Counted from the stretch's first letter, positions 25,542 to 34,948 are shown. The stretch: 64,000 nucleotides of DNA from CAVRQM01 sp965246915 (GCA_965246915.1 CBDFGB010000017.1:1-64000); one strand, 5' to 3'. Notes: a model not told the origin generated them from the letters alone. Numbers and translations are program-made.

Positions 25542-26488
25542 CGATTGCCCCGCACGACGCCCGGGACGAGCATCGCGGCCGGCACCGGACCCGAGAAGCC
25601 CGGCGGGTCGATCCGCGTCGAGGGCGGCCTGCTGCCGCCCGGAGGCTTGGCCATCCCTGCCTCGGGCGGCAGCAAGCCACGCAGTCCGTAGTCGAACAGC
25701 CGCACGATCTCCAACCGGTCGAGCCGCGCCTGCGGCTCCACTTCCGGCACGCCGCTCGTATTGAAATGCACCACCCCCACCGGCAGGCCGGCCGGAAAGA
25801 CGTTGGCCTCGGCACTGGTGACCACGCGTTCGCCCTCGGCCGGCTGCACGCCTTCCGGCCAGTACATGAGGCGCGGCAGCGGCCCGTTGGTGCCGGTCAT
25901 GATGGCCCGCGCGCGGCTGCCCTCCAGCACCACGGGAATGCGGCTGTTGAGGTCGGTGATGAGCAGGATGCGCACGCTGCGGGCGCCGACCTCGGTGACC
26001 CGGCCGACCAAACCCCGCTCGTCGAGCGCCACCTGTCCCTTGACGATGCTGTGGTTCGGGCCGGCCGATAGCAGCACGGCGCGCGCATAGACGCCGCCCG
26101 TGTCGGCGACCACCCTGGCCGTGACGTAGGTCCCGGCCGGCTCCGGCAGCCAGTGCAATTGCGCCTTGAGCGAGGCGTTCTCGGCGTCCAGCGCCAATGC
26201 GACGCTCTGCCATTTGCGCAGTTTTTCGTTCTCGTCGCGCAGATCGGCGTTGTCGCGCGCGAGCGTCACGATGTGCCGGCCGTTGTCGAGCGCGTCGCGA
26301 AACCCCTCCAGCGGTCCGGCCAGCAGGCCGTAGATCGGCGCCAGAGAATCGGCGATCGCCATGCGCGCCCGCTCCGCCAGCAGCGCGTCGGCCTTGCCCA
26401 GCAGCATCAGGCCGAACGAGGCGGCGATCAGCACCGGCAACGTGAGTTTCGCCAGCGCCTGCCGGACGGGGATGGACAGCCGGATCAT
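25538..26488 (-). CDS. mreC: Rod-shape-determining protein MreC
   Basis: This 316-residue MreC has an N-terminal membrane helix (LTLPVLIAASFGLMLLG), a coiled-coil segment at about 70-110 (LARDNADLRDENEKLRKWQ) and two beta-barrel domains. Conserved MreC phrases include LDERGLVGRVTEVGARSVRI and LLITDLNSRIPV. In the periplasm it activates PBP2-RodA. A proline-rich C-terminal tail follows the last strand. It starts 28 bases after mreB. Confidence 0.95.
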   Translation of the reverse strand: MIRLSIPVRQALAKLTLPVLIAASFGLMLLGKADALLAERARMAIADSLAPIYGLLAGPLEGFRDALDNGRHIVTLARDNADLRDENEKLRKWQSVALALDAENASLKAQLHWLPEPAGTYVTARVVADTGGVYARAVLLSAGPNHSIVKGQVALDERGLVGRVTEVGARSVRILLITDLNSRIPVVLEGSRARAIMTGTNGPLPRLMYWPEGVQPAEGERVVTSAEANVFPAGLPVGVVHFNTSGVPEVEPQARLDRLEIVRLFDYGLRGLLPPEAGMAKPPGGSRPPSTRIDPPGFSGPVPAAMLVPGVVRGNR

Positions 26489-26516
26489 CGCCCCACCATA
26501 GCGACTCGGCGCGAAC

Positions 26517-27560
26517 CTAGTACATCGTCGTCAGCACGTTGCGCAGGCGCTTCATCTCCTCCAGCGCCCGGCCCGTCCCGAGGGCCACGCATTGCAGCGC
26601 GTCCTCGGCCACCACCACCGGCAGGCCGGTCGCATCGCGAAGGACCTGATCCAGCCGGAACAGCAGCGCGCCGCCGCCGGTCAGCACGATGCCCTTGTCG
26701 ACGATGTCGGCCGCCAGCTCCGGCGGCGTGTTCTCCAGTGCGACCTTGACCGCCTCGACGATGGCGGTGACCGGCTCGGCAAGACTCTCGGCGATCTGCC
26801 GCTGGCCGACCTGCACCTCGCGCGGCACGCCGTGCATCAGGTCTCGGCCCTTGACCTCGCGATACGGGCCGTCCTCGCCGTCGTAGGGCAGGGCGGCCGC
26901 CCCGATATCCATCTTGATCCGCTCGGCCGAGCTTTCGCCGATCAGCAGGTTATGGTTGCGGCGGATGTAGCTGATGATCGCCTCGTCCATCTTGTCGCCG
27001 CCCACCCGCACGCTGCGCGAATAGACGATGCCGCCCAGCGAGATCACCGCGACCTCCGTCGTGCCGCCGCCGATATCGACGATCATGCTGCCGGAGGGTT
27101 CGGTGACCGGCAGCCCGGCGCCGATGGCAGCCGCCATCGGCTCCTCGATCAGCAGCACTTTTCGCGCACCCGCGCTTTCCGCGCTCTCCTGGATGGCGCG
27201 GCGCTCGACGGCGGTAGAGCCGGAGGGCACGCAGACGATGATCATCGGCGAGGCGAAACCGCGCCGATTGTGCACCTTGCGGATGAAGTGCTTGATCATC
27301 TCCTCGGCGACCTCGAAGTCGGCGATCACGCCGTCGCGAAGCGGCCGGATGGCGGAGATGTTGCCGGGCGTGCGGCCGAGCATGAGCTTGGCTTCCTCGC
27401 CGACCGCCAGCACCTGCTTCTTGCCGCGCACGTCGGCGATGGCCACCACGCTGGGCTCGTCGAGCACGATCCCCCGGCCCTTGACGTAGACGAGGGTGTT
27501 TGCGGTGCCGAGGTCGATCGCCATGTCGGCCGACATCATGCCGAGCAAGCGTGAGAACAT
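26517..27560 (-). CDS. mreB: Rod-shape-determining protein MreB
   Basis: This is a 347-residue bacterial actin homologue that forms membrane-bound filaments and orients cell-wall synthesis. The phosphate-1 motif DLGTANTLVYVKGRG, the phosphate-2 motif IVDIGGGTTEVAVISL and the adenosine motif VLTGGGALL are intact. The amphipathic N-terminus (MFSRLLGMMS) is typical of Gram-negative MreB. It is the first gene of the five-gene elongasome operon reading leftward. Confidence 0.98.
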   Translation of the reverse strand: MFSRLLGMMSADMAIDLGTANTLVYVKGRGIVLDEPSVVAIADVRGKKQVLAVGEEAKLMLGRTPGNISAIRPLRDGVIADFEVAEEMIKHFIRKVHNRRGFASPMIIVCVPSGSTAVERRAIQESAESAGARKVLLIEEPMAAAIGAGLPVTEPSGSMIVDIGGGTTEVAVISLGGIVYSRSVRVGGDKMDEAIISYIRRNHNLLIGESSAERIKMDIGAAALPYDGEDGPYREVKGRDLMHGVPREVQVGQRQIAESLAEPVTAIVEAVKVALENTPPELAADIVDKGIVLTGGGALLFRLDQVLRDATGLPVVVAEDALQCVALGTGRALEEMKRLRNVLTTMY

Positions 27561-27749
27561 ACTGGGCCTTTGCGCAGGGACGGGAAGCGGTGGGGCTTAG
27601 CCCTCGGTCCCCCCACGGGCAAGGGGCGGCGCGTTCGGCGGTCGCGCGGGAACATGTTTGTGCTGGCATGAAATTTCCGCCTGCTCGCGCGTTACAGCGG
27701 CATCGACGCCGCCCCGCGATGGCTCGGGGCGCGACACAGGAGAATGCGG

Positions 27750-27965
27750 ATGTCTGGGAATGTGACGAGAATCGCCGTCGTGGTTGCGACCGTTCTGGCG
27801 TTGTCGGCGTGCGGCCGCAGCCCGGTCACGCGCGGCGTGACCGGCGGCCTGCTGGGTGCCGGCGCAGGCGCGGGTGTCGCGGGCGTGACGGGCGGCAATG
27901 TGGGCACGGGCGCACTGATCGGTGCCGGCGTGGGCGCGGTCGGGGGTGCCGCGACGGCGCACTGA
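27750..27965 (+). CDS. Small glycine-zipper lipoprotein
   Basis: This 71-residue lipoprotein has a signal ending in the lipobox LALSAC, followed by a glycine zipper (GGLLGAGAGAGVAGVTGG, then GALIGAGVGAVGGAA). Such proteins insert into or span the outer membrane; the role is unknown. AGGAG is seven bases before ATG 27750, so this start is preferred over ATG 27744. It is divergent from mreB. Confidence 0.8.
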   Translation: MSGNVTRIAVVVATVLALSACGRSPVTRGVTGGLLGAGAGAGVAGVTGGNVGTGALIGAGVGAVGGAATAH

Positions 27966-27997
27966 GGGCAGTTGGGCACCGAATTCAGGTGCTGCCG

Positions 27998-28332
27998 TCA
28001 GCCGATCGTCTCGCAGATGGCCTTTCGCAGCGAGATCTGATCTTGCACGTCGAGCGTTCCGAGTCGCCTGACGATCAGCCTTTGCTCGAGAGTAGCGAAC
28101 GCCGGCTTGATCGCTGACGGTTTGATCAGGCCGGCAGCGTGCCATTGGGCGATCCAGACTTCGCCCGGCCCGGCGTTTGGGCGAAGCTGACTGGTGACCG
28201 CCATCACCACGACGTCCGGTCTGGCTCGGCTATAAGCCGTGTTGCTCACGATGACGGCGGGTCGCTGCTTGGAAACGACTTGGCTGGTGAAGGGAATGGC
28301 ACGAGCACGACCTCGCCGAACTCAAAGGGCAT
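27998..28332 (-). pseudogene. MazF/PemK-type toxin gene broken by a 1-base deletion
   Basis: ATG at 28332 begins PFEFGEVVLVPFP, the usual MazF/PemK N-terminus, but the frame is lost at about 28297-28305. The rest is in another frame and reads KQRPAVIVSNTAYSRARPDV, then VTSQLRPNAGPGEVWIAQW and LRKAICETIG. Adding one T in CCCTTCACC restores PFPFTSQ and one continuous protein of about 111 residues. MazF-type toxins are mRNA endonucleases. As written the gene is inactive; a sequencing error is the alternative. The start overlaps the antitoxin stop by 11 bases, as in intact toxin-antitoxin operons. Confidence 0.8.
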
Positions 28333-28519
28333 CGTCAGCGGCGTCGTCCGGATTATCCCAAATCGCGGCGAACGTCGGGAAGCTTGCTAACGCGGCGGCG
28401 CGGGTCAACGCACGCTCCTGCTCGCGTGCCGCAATAAAGGCCACGAAATCTTCTACTTCCGCGATACGGTCGGGCGGCAAGGCCCGGATTTTTTCAATCA
28501 AGGCCTGCGTGTCTTGCAT
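28322..28519 (-). CDS. Antitoxin of the adjacent MazF-type toxin
   Basis: This 65-residue acidic protein (TQALIEKIRALPPDRIAEVE, then DFVAFIAAREQER) resembles the small DUF2281-like or VapB-type antitoxins found before PemK/MazF toxins. The C-terminus (WDNPDDAADDAL) is acidic and probably disordered, as expected for a toxin-binding tail. ATG 28519 gives the natural start. It precedes and overlaps the frameshifted toxin gene. Confidence 0.7.
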   Translation of the reverse strand: MQDTQALIEKIRALPPDRIAEVEDFVAFIAAREQERALTRAAALASFPTFAAIWDNPDDAADDAL

Positions 28520-28562
28520 CTGAGACTCTCGTGTTGCCGGCAGGCGCGTCAAACTGATCTTG

Positions 28563-30137
28563 TCAGGCGCTCAACGCCTCCGGCGCCGTCCTCGCCCGCT
28601 TCACCATCAGCTTGTTCAGCGCATGCACATAGGCCCGCGCCGAGGCGACGATCGTGTCGGAATCGGCCCCCTGCCCGTCCACCAGCTTGCCGTCCTCCTC
28701 CAGCCGCACCGTGACCCGCGCCTGCGCGTCGGTGCCATCCGTCACCGCGCTGACCGCATACGTCTTCAACACGGCAGTATGGGCGAAAATGGCGCGGATC
28801 GCCTTGAACGTCGCATCCACCGCCCCGTCGCCGCCGGATTCTCCGGCATGCGGCACGCCGTCGATATCCAGCGTGACGGTCGCATGCGGCGGCGTCGTGG
28901 TGCCGGTGCGCAGCTCCATCGCAACGAAGCGCACCCGCTCGTGGTCGCGCATCACCTCGTCGTCGACCAAGGCCACGATGTCCTCGTCGTAGACGACTTT
29001 CTTGCGGTCGGCGAGATCCTTGAAGCGGCGAAACGCGTCCTGCAACTGATTGTCGCCAACCTCGCCGTAGCCCAGCGCGCGCAGCTTGTCGCGGAACGCG
29101 GCGCGGCCGGAGTGCTTGCCCATCACCAGATTGCTGCGCTGCCAGCCCACGCTTTCCGGCGTCATGATCTCATACGTGGCCGCGTTCTTCAGCACGCCAT
29201 CCTGATGGATGCCGCTTTCGTGCGCGAAGGCGTTGCGGCCGACGATCGCCTTGTTGGGCTGCACGTCGAACCCGGTGACGGTCGCAAGCAGCCGCGACAG
29301 CCGCAGCAGATGTTCCGTCACGATCCCGGTCCGCACGCCCACGCTGTCGGCGCGGCAGCGCAGCGCCATCGCGATCTCCTCCAACGCCGCGTTGCCGGCC
29401 CGCTCGCCGATGCCGTTGATCGTGCACTCGACCTGCCGCACGCCGGCGCCGATCGCGGCGATCGTGTTGGCGACGGCGAGACCCAGATCGTCATGGTTGT
29501 GCGCGGAGAAGATCACCCGGTCGGCGCCGGGCACGCGGGCGCGGATGTCGGCGAACATCGCCGCCATGTCCGCCGGCAGCGCGTAGCCGACCGTGTCCGG
29601 CAGGTTGATCGTGGTCGCCCCCGCGCCGATGGCCACCTCCACGCAGCGGCACAGGAAATCCGGCTCGGTGCGGGTCGCGTCCATCGCCGACCATTCCACG
29701 TCGTCGGTGTGGTGGCGCGCCAGGGTCACGCTATCGGCCACGGCGGCCAGCACCTCGTCCTGGTCCATTCGCAGCTGATACTGCCGGTGCAGCGGGCTGG
29801 TGCCGATAAACGTGTGGATCCGCCGCCGTTCCGCGCCCGACACGGCCTCCGCCGCGCGCAAGATGTCGCCCCGAGCGGCGCGGGCCAGTCCGGCGATCAC
29901 CGGGCCGCGCACCTCGCGCGCGATCAGGTGCACGCTGTCGAAATCGCCGGGCGAGGCGATCGGGAACCCCGCCTCGATCACGTCGACCCCGAGTTCGGCC
30001 AGCGCATGGGCGATGCGCAGCTTCTCGTGGAGGTTCATCGAGAATCCGGGCGATTGCTCGCCGTCGCGCAGCGTGGTGTCGAAGATGATGACGCGGTCGT
30101 CGGCGAGGACGCCGAAATTCGGATGCGTGATGGTCAT
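28563..30137 (-). CDS. leuA: 2-isopropylmalate synthase
   Basis: LeuA condenses acetyl-CoA with 2-ketoisovalerate, the first step of leucine synthesis. The 524-residue type 1 enzyme shows DTTLRDGEQSPG with metal and catalytic residues near residue 20, GTSPLHRQYQLRM, the metal-binding SAHNHDDLGLAVANT and GERAGNAALEEIAMAL. HESGIHQDG also matches. The C-terminal regulatory leucine-binding domain follows (about 390-524). ATG 30137 has AGGA upstream. A possible attenuation leader precedes it. Confidence 0.96.
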   Translation of the reverse strand: MTITHPNFGVLADDRVIIFDTTLRDGEQSPGFSMNLHEKLRIAHALAELGVDVIEAGFPIASPGDFDSVHLIAREVRGPVIAGLARAARGDILRAAEAVSGAERRRIHTFIGTSPLHRQYQLRMDQDEVLAAVADSVTLARHHTDDVEWSAMDATRTEPDFLCRCVEVAIGAGATTINLPDTVGYALPADMAAMFADIRARVPGADRVIFSAHNHDDLGLAVANTIAAIGAGVRQVECTINGIGERAGNAALEEIAMALRCRADSVGVRTGIVTEHLLRLSRLLATVTGFDVQPNKAIVGRNAFAHESGIHQDGVLKNAATYEIMTPESVGWQRSNLVMGKHSGRAAFRDKLRALGYGEVGDNQLQDAFRRFKDLADRKKVVYDEDIVALVDDEVMRDHERVRFVAMELRTGTTTPPHATVTLDIDGVPHAGESGGDGAVDATFKAIRAIFAHTAVLKTYAVSAVTDGTDAQARVTVRLEEDGKLVDGQGADSDTIVASARAYVHALNKLMVKRARTAPEALSA

Positions 30138-30188
30138 TGCCGTGTTCCTGTGTGCGTGGCGTCGGCCGGGACGGTTCCCCCTGAAGCG

Positions 30189-30262
30189 CGCGCCCGGTCC
30201 TCCCGGGCGCGGGGCGCTCAGGGGCCGATAAGTCGAAGCGGGCAAACACCGGATGGCATCAT
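30189..30262 (-). promoter_or_regulatory. Possible leuA leader: short peptide frame followed by a GC-rich hairpin
   Basis: Upstream of leuA a 14-codon frame (30262 to 30218, MMPSGVCPLRLIGP) contains two leucine codons and one isoleucine codon near its end. Seven bases after its stop is a perfect 9-bp stem, CGCGCCCGG/CCGGGCGCG, with a 5-base loop (30189-30211). The layout is reminiscent of attenuation, but a competing antiterminator and a U-tract are not evident. Confidence 0.3.
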
Positions 30263-30306
30263 CTAGCTTTAGACCGCGACGGCGGCGTTGAAAAGCAAGA
30301 TCAGAG

Positions 30307-30324
30307 ATGATAGATATCGATCAT
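30307..30324. promoter_or_regulatory. Near-perfect palindrome over the start of the XRE antitoxin gene
   Basis: ATGATAGAT/ATCGATCAT is an 18-bp inverted repeat with one mismatched pair that overlaps the first codon of the HTH gene. XRE antitoxins commonly bind such sites to repress their own operon; the operator role is inference. Confidence 0.45.
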
Positions 30325-30664
30325 GAATATCACATCCGATCAGATCCGAGCAGCCCGGGCCTTGCTGCGGCTCGATCAAGCGGAGGTCGCGCGCCGGGCT
30401 GGGGTGTCTGCGGTCACCGTCCGCCGGTTGGAAGCGGGCGGCGCAGCCGTTGGCGAGGCGACGATGGCCGGTATTGCCGTCGTATTGGAGCAGGCTGGCG
30501 CGGAATTTATCGAGGGCGGCGTCCGGCGTGGCCGGCCTTCCCCGGAAGAAGCCGAGCGACGCTACCAGGCGATCCGGGACATCGTGGAGCGCCACCCGTT
30601 CGTCGAGGAAAATCCGCCGTTCACGGAAGCCGATCTGTATGACGAGAACGGCGTGCCTGCGTGA
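30323..30664 (+). CDS. XRE-type HTH antitoxin with a VapB-like C-terminal tail
   Basis: This 113-residue protein begins with a complete Cro/CI helix-turn-helix (QIRAARALLRLDQAEVARRA, then GVSAVTVRRLEAGG). It ends with PPFTEADLYDENGVPA, the YDENGxP tail typical of VapB-type antitoxins that fill the groove of PIN toxins. The fusion of an XRE DNA-binding head to a VapB-like toxin-binding tail is not the usual AbrB or ribbon-helix-helix arrangement. It overlaps the PIN gene by four bases, so the two are made together. Confidence 0.8.
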   Translation: MNITSDQIRAARALLRLDQAEVARRAGVSAVTVRRLEAGGAAVGEATMAGIAVVLEQAGAEFIEGGVRRGRPSPEEAERRYQAIRDIVERHPFVEENPPFTEADLYDENGVPA

Positions 30665-31047
30665 TCGTGGTCGATTCCTCGGCCCTCGTCGCCATAATCA
30701 AGGGTGAAGCAGAGGGTGCGGGCTTTGCGGCATCCCTGGCAAAATCCGGTGGATGCCTCGTCTCGGCCGTGAGCCTGATGGAAACCTCGTTCGTGATCGC
30801 CGGTCGCCAAAAGGGGGCGGCAGCCTGGCGATCGCTCGATCTGCTTGTCGCGGATATGGAAATCGTCGCCTTTGACGTCGCTCTCGCGCTTTTGGCGCGG
30901 GACGCATTTGTTCGCTACGGCAAGGGCCGGCATCCTGCTGGATTGAACATGGGTGATTGCGCCTCGTACGCGCTCGCCAAATCGCGCGGCCTGAAGCTGC
31001 TGTTCAAGGGCGACGACTTCGCCCGCACCGACATCGTGGCGGCCTGA
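30661..31047 (+). CDS. PIN-domain toxin, VapC family
   Basis: This 128-residue PIN ribonuclease has the acidic residues of the active site: Asp5 in VDSSALVAII, Glu in SLMETSFVI, Asp in LNMGDCASYALAK and Asp in FKGDDFARTD. VapC toxins cleave tRNA or rRNA when the antitoxin is lost. The GTG start at 30661 overlaps the antitoxin stop. One base overlaps the following GMC gene, so run-on transcription into it is likely. Confidence 0.9.
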   Translation: MIVVDSSALVAIIKGEAEGAGFAASLAKSGGCLVSAVSLMETSFVIAGRQKGAAAWRSLDLLVADMEIVAFDVALALLARDAFVRYGKGRHPAGLNMGDCASYALAKSRGLKLLFKGDDFARTDIVAA

Positions 31048-32507
31048 TGCGGGTCGTGGTCGTCGGGGCCGGCACCGGCGGTGCCACCTTCGCCGGCACG
31101 CTGGCGACGGGCGGGCGGCACGAGGTCGTGCTGCTGGAGGCCGGCCCCGATTTCGGGCCGTTCGACGAGCACCGCTGGCCGTCCGAATTGCTGGACTCCC
31201 GTCGCATCCCGCTCACCCACGACTGGGGTTTTCACAACGCCGACCCGTCCGGCCACCGCTATCCGGTGGCGCGGGCGCGGGTCATGGGCGGCTGCTCGGC
31301 GCACAACGGATGCGCGGCCGTGCGCGGCCTGCGCTCGGATTTCGACGAATGGGCGCGCCTTGCCGGCCCGTTCTGGCAGGCCGACTCGTTTCTTGGTGAT
31401 TTCGAAGCAGTCGAGACGGCGTTGCGTGTCCGCACCTATCTGGATGAAGAACTCACGCCGTTCCAGCAGGACGTCCGCGACGCCGCGCTGGCGCTCGGCA
31501 TTCCGGTCTCCGAAAACATCAACGACATCGACGAGGGTCCGGGCGTCTCGGTCTGTCCGGTCAACAAGCGCGGCGGGGTGCGCTGGAACGCGGCGTTCGC
31601 GTTCGTCGATCCGGTGCGACACCGGCCGAATTTCTCGATCGTCGATCATTTCCACGCCACCGAACTGATCTGGAGCGGCGAGCGGGTCGCGGGCGTGCGC
31701 GGCCTGCGTCGAGGCGCGCCTTGCGAACTCGCGGCCGATGTCGTCGTGGTCGCGGCCGGCGCCTACGGGTCGCCGGAGGTGCTGATGCGCTCCGGCATCG
31801 GCGACGCAGCCACGTTGCGCGCGGCGGGCTTCGTTGCACGACACCATCTGCCGGGCGTCGGCCGCAACTTGCAGGATCATCCGTGCGCCGTGCTGACGTA
31901 TCGTTCGGACAACGGACTGATCGACCGCACGACCGCGTTCGAGCGCGAGCGTCTGGCCTATGACGAGGGCATCATCGTCAAGGAACGCTCGCCGTTCGCG
32001 AACGGGATCGTCGACATCCATGTGTTCTCCTCGGGCGGCCGGCTGCCCGAGGGCGGGTGGTATTGGCAGCTTTGGGTCGGGCTGCTCACCCCGCTGTCCC
32101 GCGGCCGTGTGTCGGCGCGCCCGGACGGCTCGTTCGTCATCGAACACGACCAACTCAGCGATCCGGCCGGACAGGATTTGTCCGCGTTGCGCTGGGGCGT
32201 CGAGTTCGCCCGCCGTATCGCCGCCCGTCCGCCGCTGTGCCGCGCACTGATCGAGGACGCGCCGGTCGGACCGGTGGACGCCTGGATCCACTCGACCCAT
32301 GTCAATTACTATCATCCGGCCGGGACCTGCCCGATGGGCCGCGATCCAGCGGCGGGCGCGGTGGTGGATGCCATGGGGCGCGTGCACGGGGTGGCGGGAT
32401 TGCGGATCACCGACGCGTCGATCATGCCGGTCATCACCGCCGGCAACACGAACATCCCGACCGCCGCCCTCGCGCATCGTCTGGCGCGGCATTTCGACGC
32501 CGAGTAG
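31047..32507 (+). CDS. GMC-family FAD oxidoreductase
   Basis: This 486-residue glucose-methanol-choline oxidoreductase has an N-terminal FAD-binding fold (VVVVGAGTGGATFAGTLA), the GMC signature region GHRYPVARARVMGGCSAHNG, a second signature AAGAYGSPEVLMRSGIG and the C-terminal HPAGTCPMG with the catalytic histidine. NTNIPTAALAHRLA closes the FAD site. Members oxidise alcohols or sugars; the acceptor and substrate are not evident. The start ATG overlaps the toxin stop by one base (TGATG); the GTG-started exonuclease-like gene follows after 9 bases. Confidence 0.9.
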   Translation: MRVVVVGAGTGGATFAGTLATGGRHEVVLLEAGPDFGPFDEHRWPSELLDSRRIPLTHDWGFHNADPSGHRYPVARARVMGGCSAHNGCAAVRGLRSDFDEWARLAGPFWQADSFLGDFEAVETALRVRTYLDEELTPFQQDVRDAALALGIPVSENINDIDEGPGVSVCPVNKRGGVRWNAAFAFVDPVRHRPNFSIVDHFHATELIWSGERVAGVRGLRRGAPCELAADVVVVAAGAYGSPEVLMRSGIGDAATLRAAGFVARHHLPGVGRNLQDHPCAVLTYRSDNGLIDRTTAFERERLAYDEGIIVKERSPFANGIVDIHVFSSGGRLPEGGWYWQLWVGLLTPLSRGRVSARPDGSFVIEHDQLSDPAGQDLSALRWGVEFARRIAARPPLCRALIEDAPVGPVDAWIHSTHVNYYHPAGTCPMGRDPAAGAVVDAMGRVHGVAGLRITDASIMPVITAGNTNIPTAALAHRLARHFDAE

Positions 32508-32516
32508 CCGTCCGGT

Positions 32517-33116
32517 GTGAAGATCGTCAGCTGGAATCTGCTGCACGGCCAGGGCGCCGACGTGCAGGAGATCTCCCAATTGGTCGCGCGGGAAAAGCCG
32601 GATCTGCTGTTGTTGCAGGAAGCGACGGTTTCGGTCGAAGCGTTGCCGTCGCTGCTCGGCGGTTGTTTCTCGCGCGCGCCGTTGCCCGGCCGGGCGCATG
32701 GCCTGGCCGCCTGGAGTTCGCATCCGTTCGCGGCCCCGGTGGTGCTGACCTTGCCGGCGGGGACGGTGGTGCGGAGGGTGGCGCAGATTGTTTCGTGCGA
32801 GGCGTTTGCGGTGGCCAACGTGCATCTGTCGCACGGCCAGACGCTGAACCGGCGGCAGTTGCGATGGCTTGCGCGCTTCATGCCGCCCCGCGCGGCGATC
32901 CTCGGCGATTTCAACATGGTGGGGGCGGCACTGCTGCCCGGGTTCTCGGACGTCGGCCCGCGGCGGGCAACCCATGCGGCGGGCGGCCTGTTGCGGCTAC
33001 GACTGGATCGCTGCCTGGTACGGGGCCTGCGGGCACGCGAGGCTGTGGTGTTGCCGAGGGGCGGGTCGGATCACCGGCCGATCTCGGTCGTTCTGGAGGT
33101 GGTCGGGCCTGTCTGA
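32517..33116 (+). CDS. Endonuclease/exonuclease/phosphatase family protein
   Basis: This 199-residue EEP-fold hydrolase carries the four classic motifs: SWNLLHGQG, LLLLQEAT with the metal-binding glutamate, ILGDFNMVG and GSDHRPIS with the catalytic Asp-His. The family includes AP endonucleases, phosphatases and sphingomyelinases, and this short form cannot be placed further. Start GTG 32517. It is likely co-transcribed with the GMC gene. Confidence 0.87.
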   Translation: MKIVSWNLLHGQGADVQEISQLVAREKPDLLLLQEATVSVEALPSLLGGCFSRAPLPGRAHGLAAWSSHPFAAPVVLTLPAGTVVRRVAQIVSCEAFAVANVHLSHGQTLNRRQLRWLARFMPPRAAILGDFNMVGAALLPGFSDVGPRRATHAAGGLLRLRLDRCLVRGLRAREAVVLPRGGSDHRPISVVLEVVGPV

Positions 33117-34932
33117 GGTGTAAGGCCCGGCAACGCGGGTTGCCTCCACCCGCTGCTCGCCCCAGGCCCGCCGTTTCGGCGGGCGGCCGCGATGGACGCC
33201 TGCGAACCGCCGACAATTGTAGACGTCGAGCCAGCGGATTTGATACAGGTTCGGGTGGTCCAGGGTGCGGGCGATCGAAGTTTGCGCCTGGCTTTTTGCG
33301 ATCGGTCGCCACGGGAGCATCGCCTTGAGCAAGACATCTGACGAGAGCGTCGGGCGTCGGGACGTCCTGACCGCGGCGGCGGCCGGCCTTGCGGCAGGCA
33401 GGCTGGGCTCGATCCTCGGCCCCACGGAGGCTGCGGCTGAGGAGAACCGGCGGCTGCGACGGCGAGGGCGCCGGCGGCCCCGTCTGTCGCCGCCCCTCGC
33501 GGCGTTGTACTACCCGACGTCCCAGTCCCCCGCGCAGCCGTTTCCGGAGCAGGCATATCCACGCTTTGCCGCCGCGAGCGGGCAGTGGGGCGTGAGCTTT
33601 TCCGGCGGCGGCCCACGCGCATTCGCTGCCGCCCTGGGTCAGATGCGCGGCCTTTTCGCCGCCGGCGCGCTACCGCACATCGGTGCGATATCGTCGGTGT
33701 CGGGCGGCACGTGGTTCAACGCGCCCTTCTGCTTCGCGCCCGCCGCCTACAGTGATGCGGCTCTGCTGGGTCCCGTCGTACCCCCGTCCGCGATCACGCT
33801 CGCCGGACTGGCGTCGCTCGCCGCGCCCAATCTCGGTGCGGCGCTGAGCCGCCTGACGAACGTTCAGATCGGATTGCTCGCCGCACTGTACATCGGTGAG
33901 TATCAACTCGGTTATCTGCCGTTCGACAAAGTCTGGTCGCGCATTCTGAACGACTGCCTGCTCGCGCCGTATGGGCTGGATGATGACGCGACATCCGTAA
34001 CCTTGAACGCGGCCACGCTGGCGGCCATCCAGGGGCGCAATCCGGGTTTGGCGGCCCCGTTCTATCTGCCGCGCGCGGGCCGGCCGTTCCTTATTGCCGG
34101 GGCGACACAGATCTATCCCACAGGCTCGGCCAGCCCGCGATTCGTCAGGCGCGCCGGACTGGCGGGCCAGATCTATCGCGGTTTCGAATACACCCCGCTC
34201 TATGTCGGAACACCGCAACTGTTTCCGGGCACCGGTCCGGGCGGTGTCGATTTCGGCGGCGGATTTGTAGAATCCTTTGCGTTCGATACGCCTGCGCCGA
34301 GCGGCACGTCCGCAGGGAACGTGGCGCATGTGGCGGCGGCCGCCTATCCGTTCCTGCTGTCGGACGCCATCGGCAGCAGCAGCGCCGCGGTCGCCTCGGT
34401 GATCGACGCCCTCACGCAATATTCGGCGGGCTTTCCTCAGTTCAGCGCCTGGCCGATGGTCAACATCGGAGGTGAATCGGCCGCGACCTATAGTTTCGGC
34501 GACGGCGGCGTTCTGGAAAACACGGGAATTGTTGCCCTTCTGCGGCGGCGCTATCCGGTCATCTTTGCTTTCGTCAACACGTCGTTCCCGGTCAATTCCA
34601 CTGACCCGAGCTGCGTCAGCGGCATCGACGGGCAGATCACTCGCCTGTTCGGGCTGATCCCCTCGAACAACGACGGCAATACCCAGAACACACAGGTCTT
34701 CTCCACCGCTCAATTCGCCGGTCTGGCGGCGGGTCTGAAGGCGGCCCGCAACGCCGGTCAGGCGGTGGTGCAAGCCAGCGCCTATCCGGTGATGCCGGGC
34801 AACACGTTCGGCATCCCGGCCTATACTCCGCAGATATTCTGGGTATATAACGACATGAACATGAGCTGGTTCAACAAGGTTCCGGTGCCGGTACAAAGTC
34901 TTCTGCAAAGCACGAATCCGAGCAACTACCTA

Positions 34933-34948
34933 GGTCGCGTGGACAAAG
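34933..34948 (+). repeat. Left terminal inverted repeat of the IS5-family element
   Basis: The first 16 bases, GGTCGCGTGGACAAAG, are the exact reverse complement of the right end. A TA target copy precedes it. Confidence 0.95.

Noticed and set aside
30915..32975. 686-codon open frame antisense to the GMC oxidoreductase
   Set aside because: It spans several well-supported + strand genes and shows no recognisable domain.
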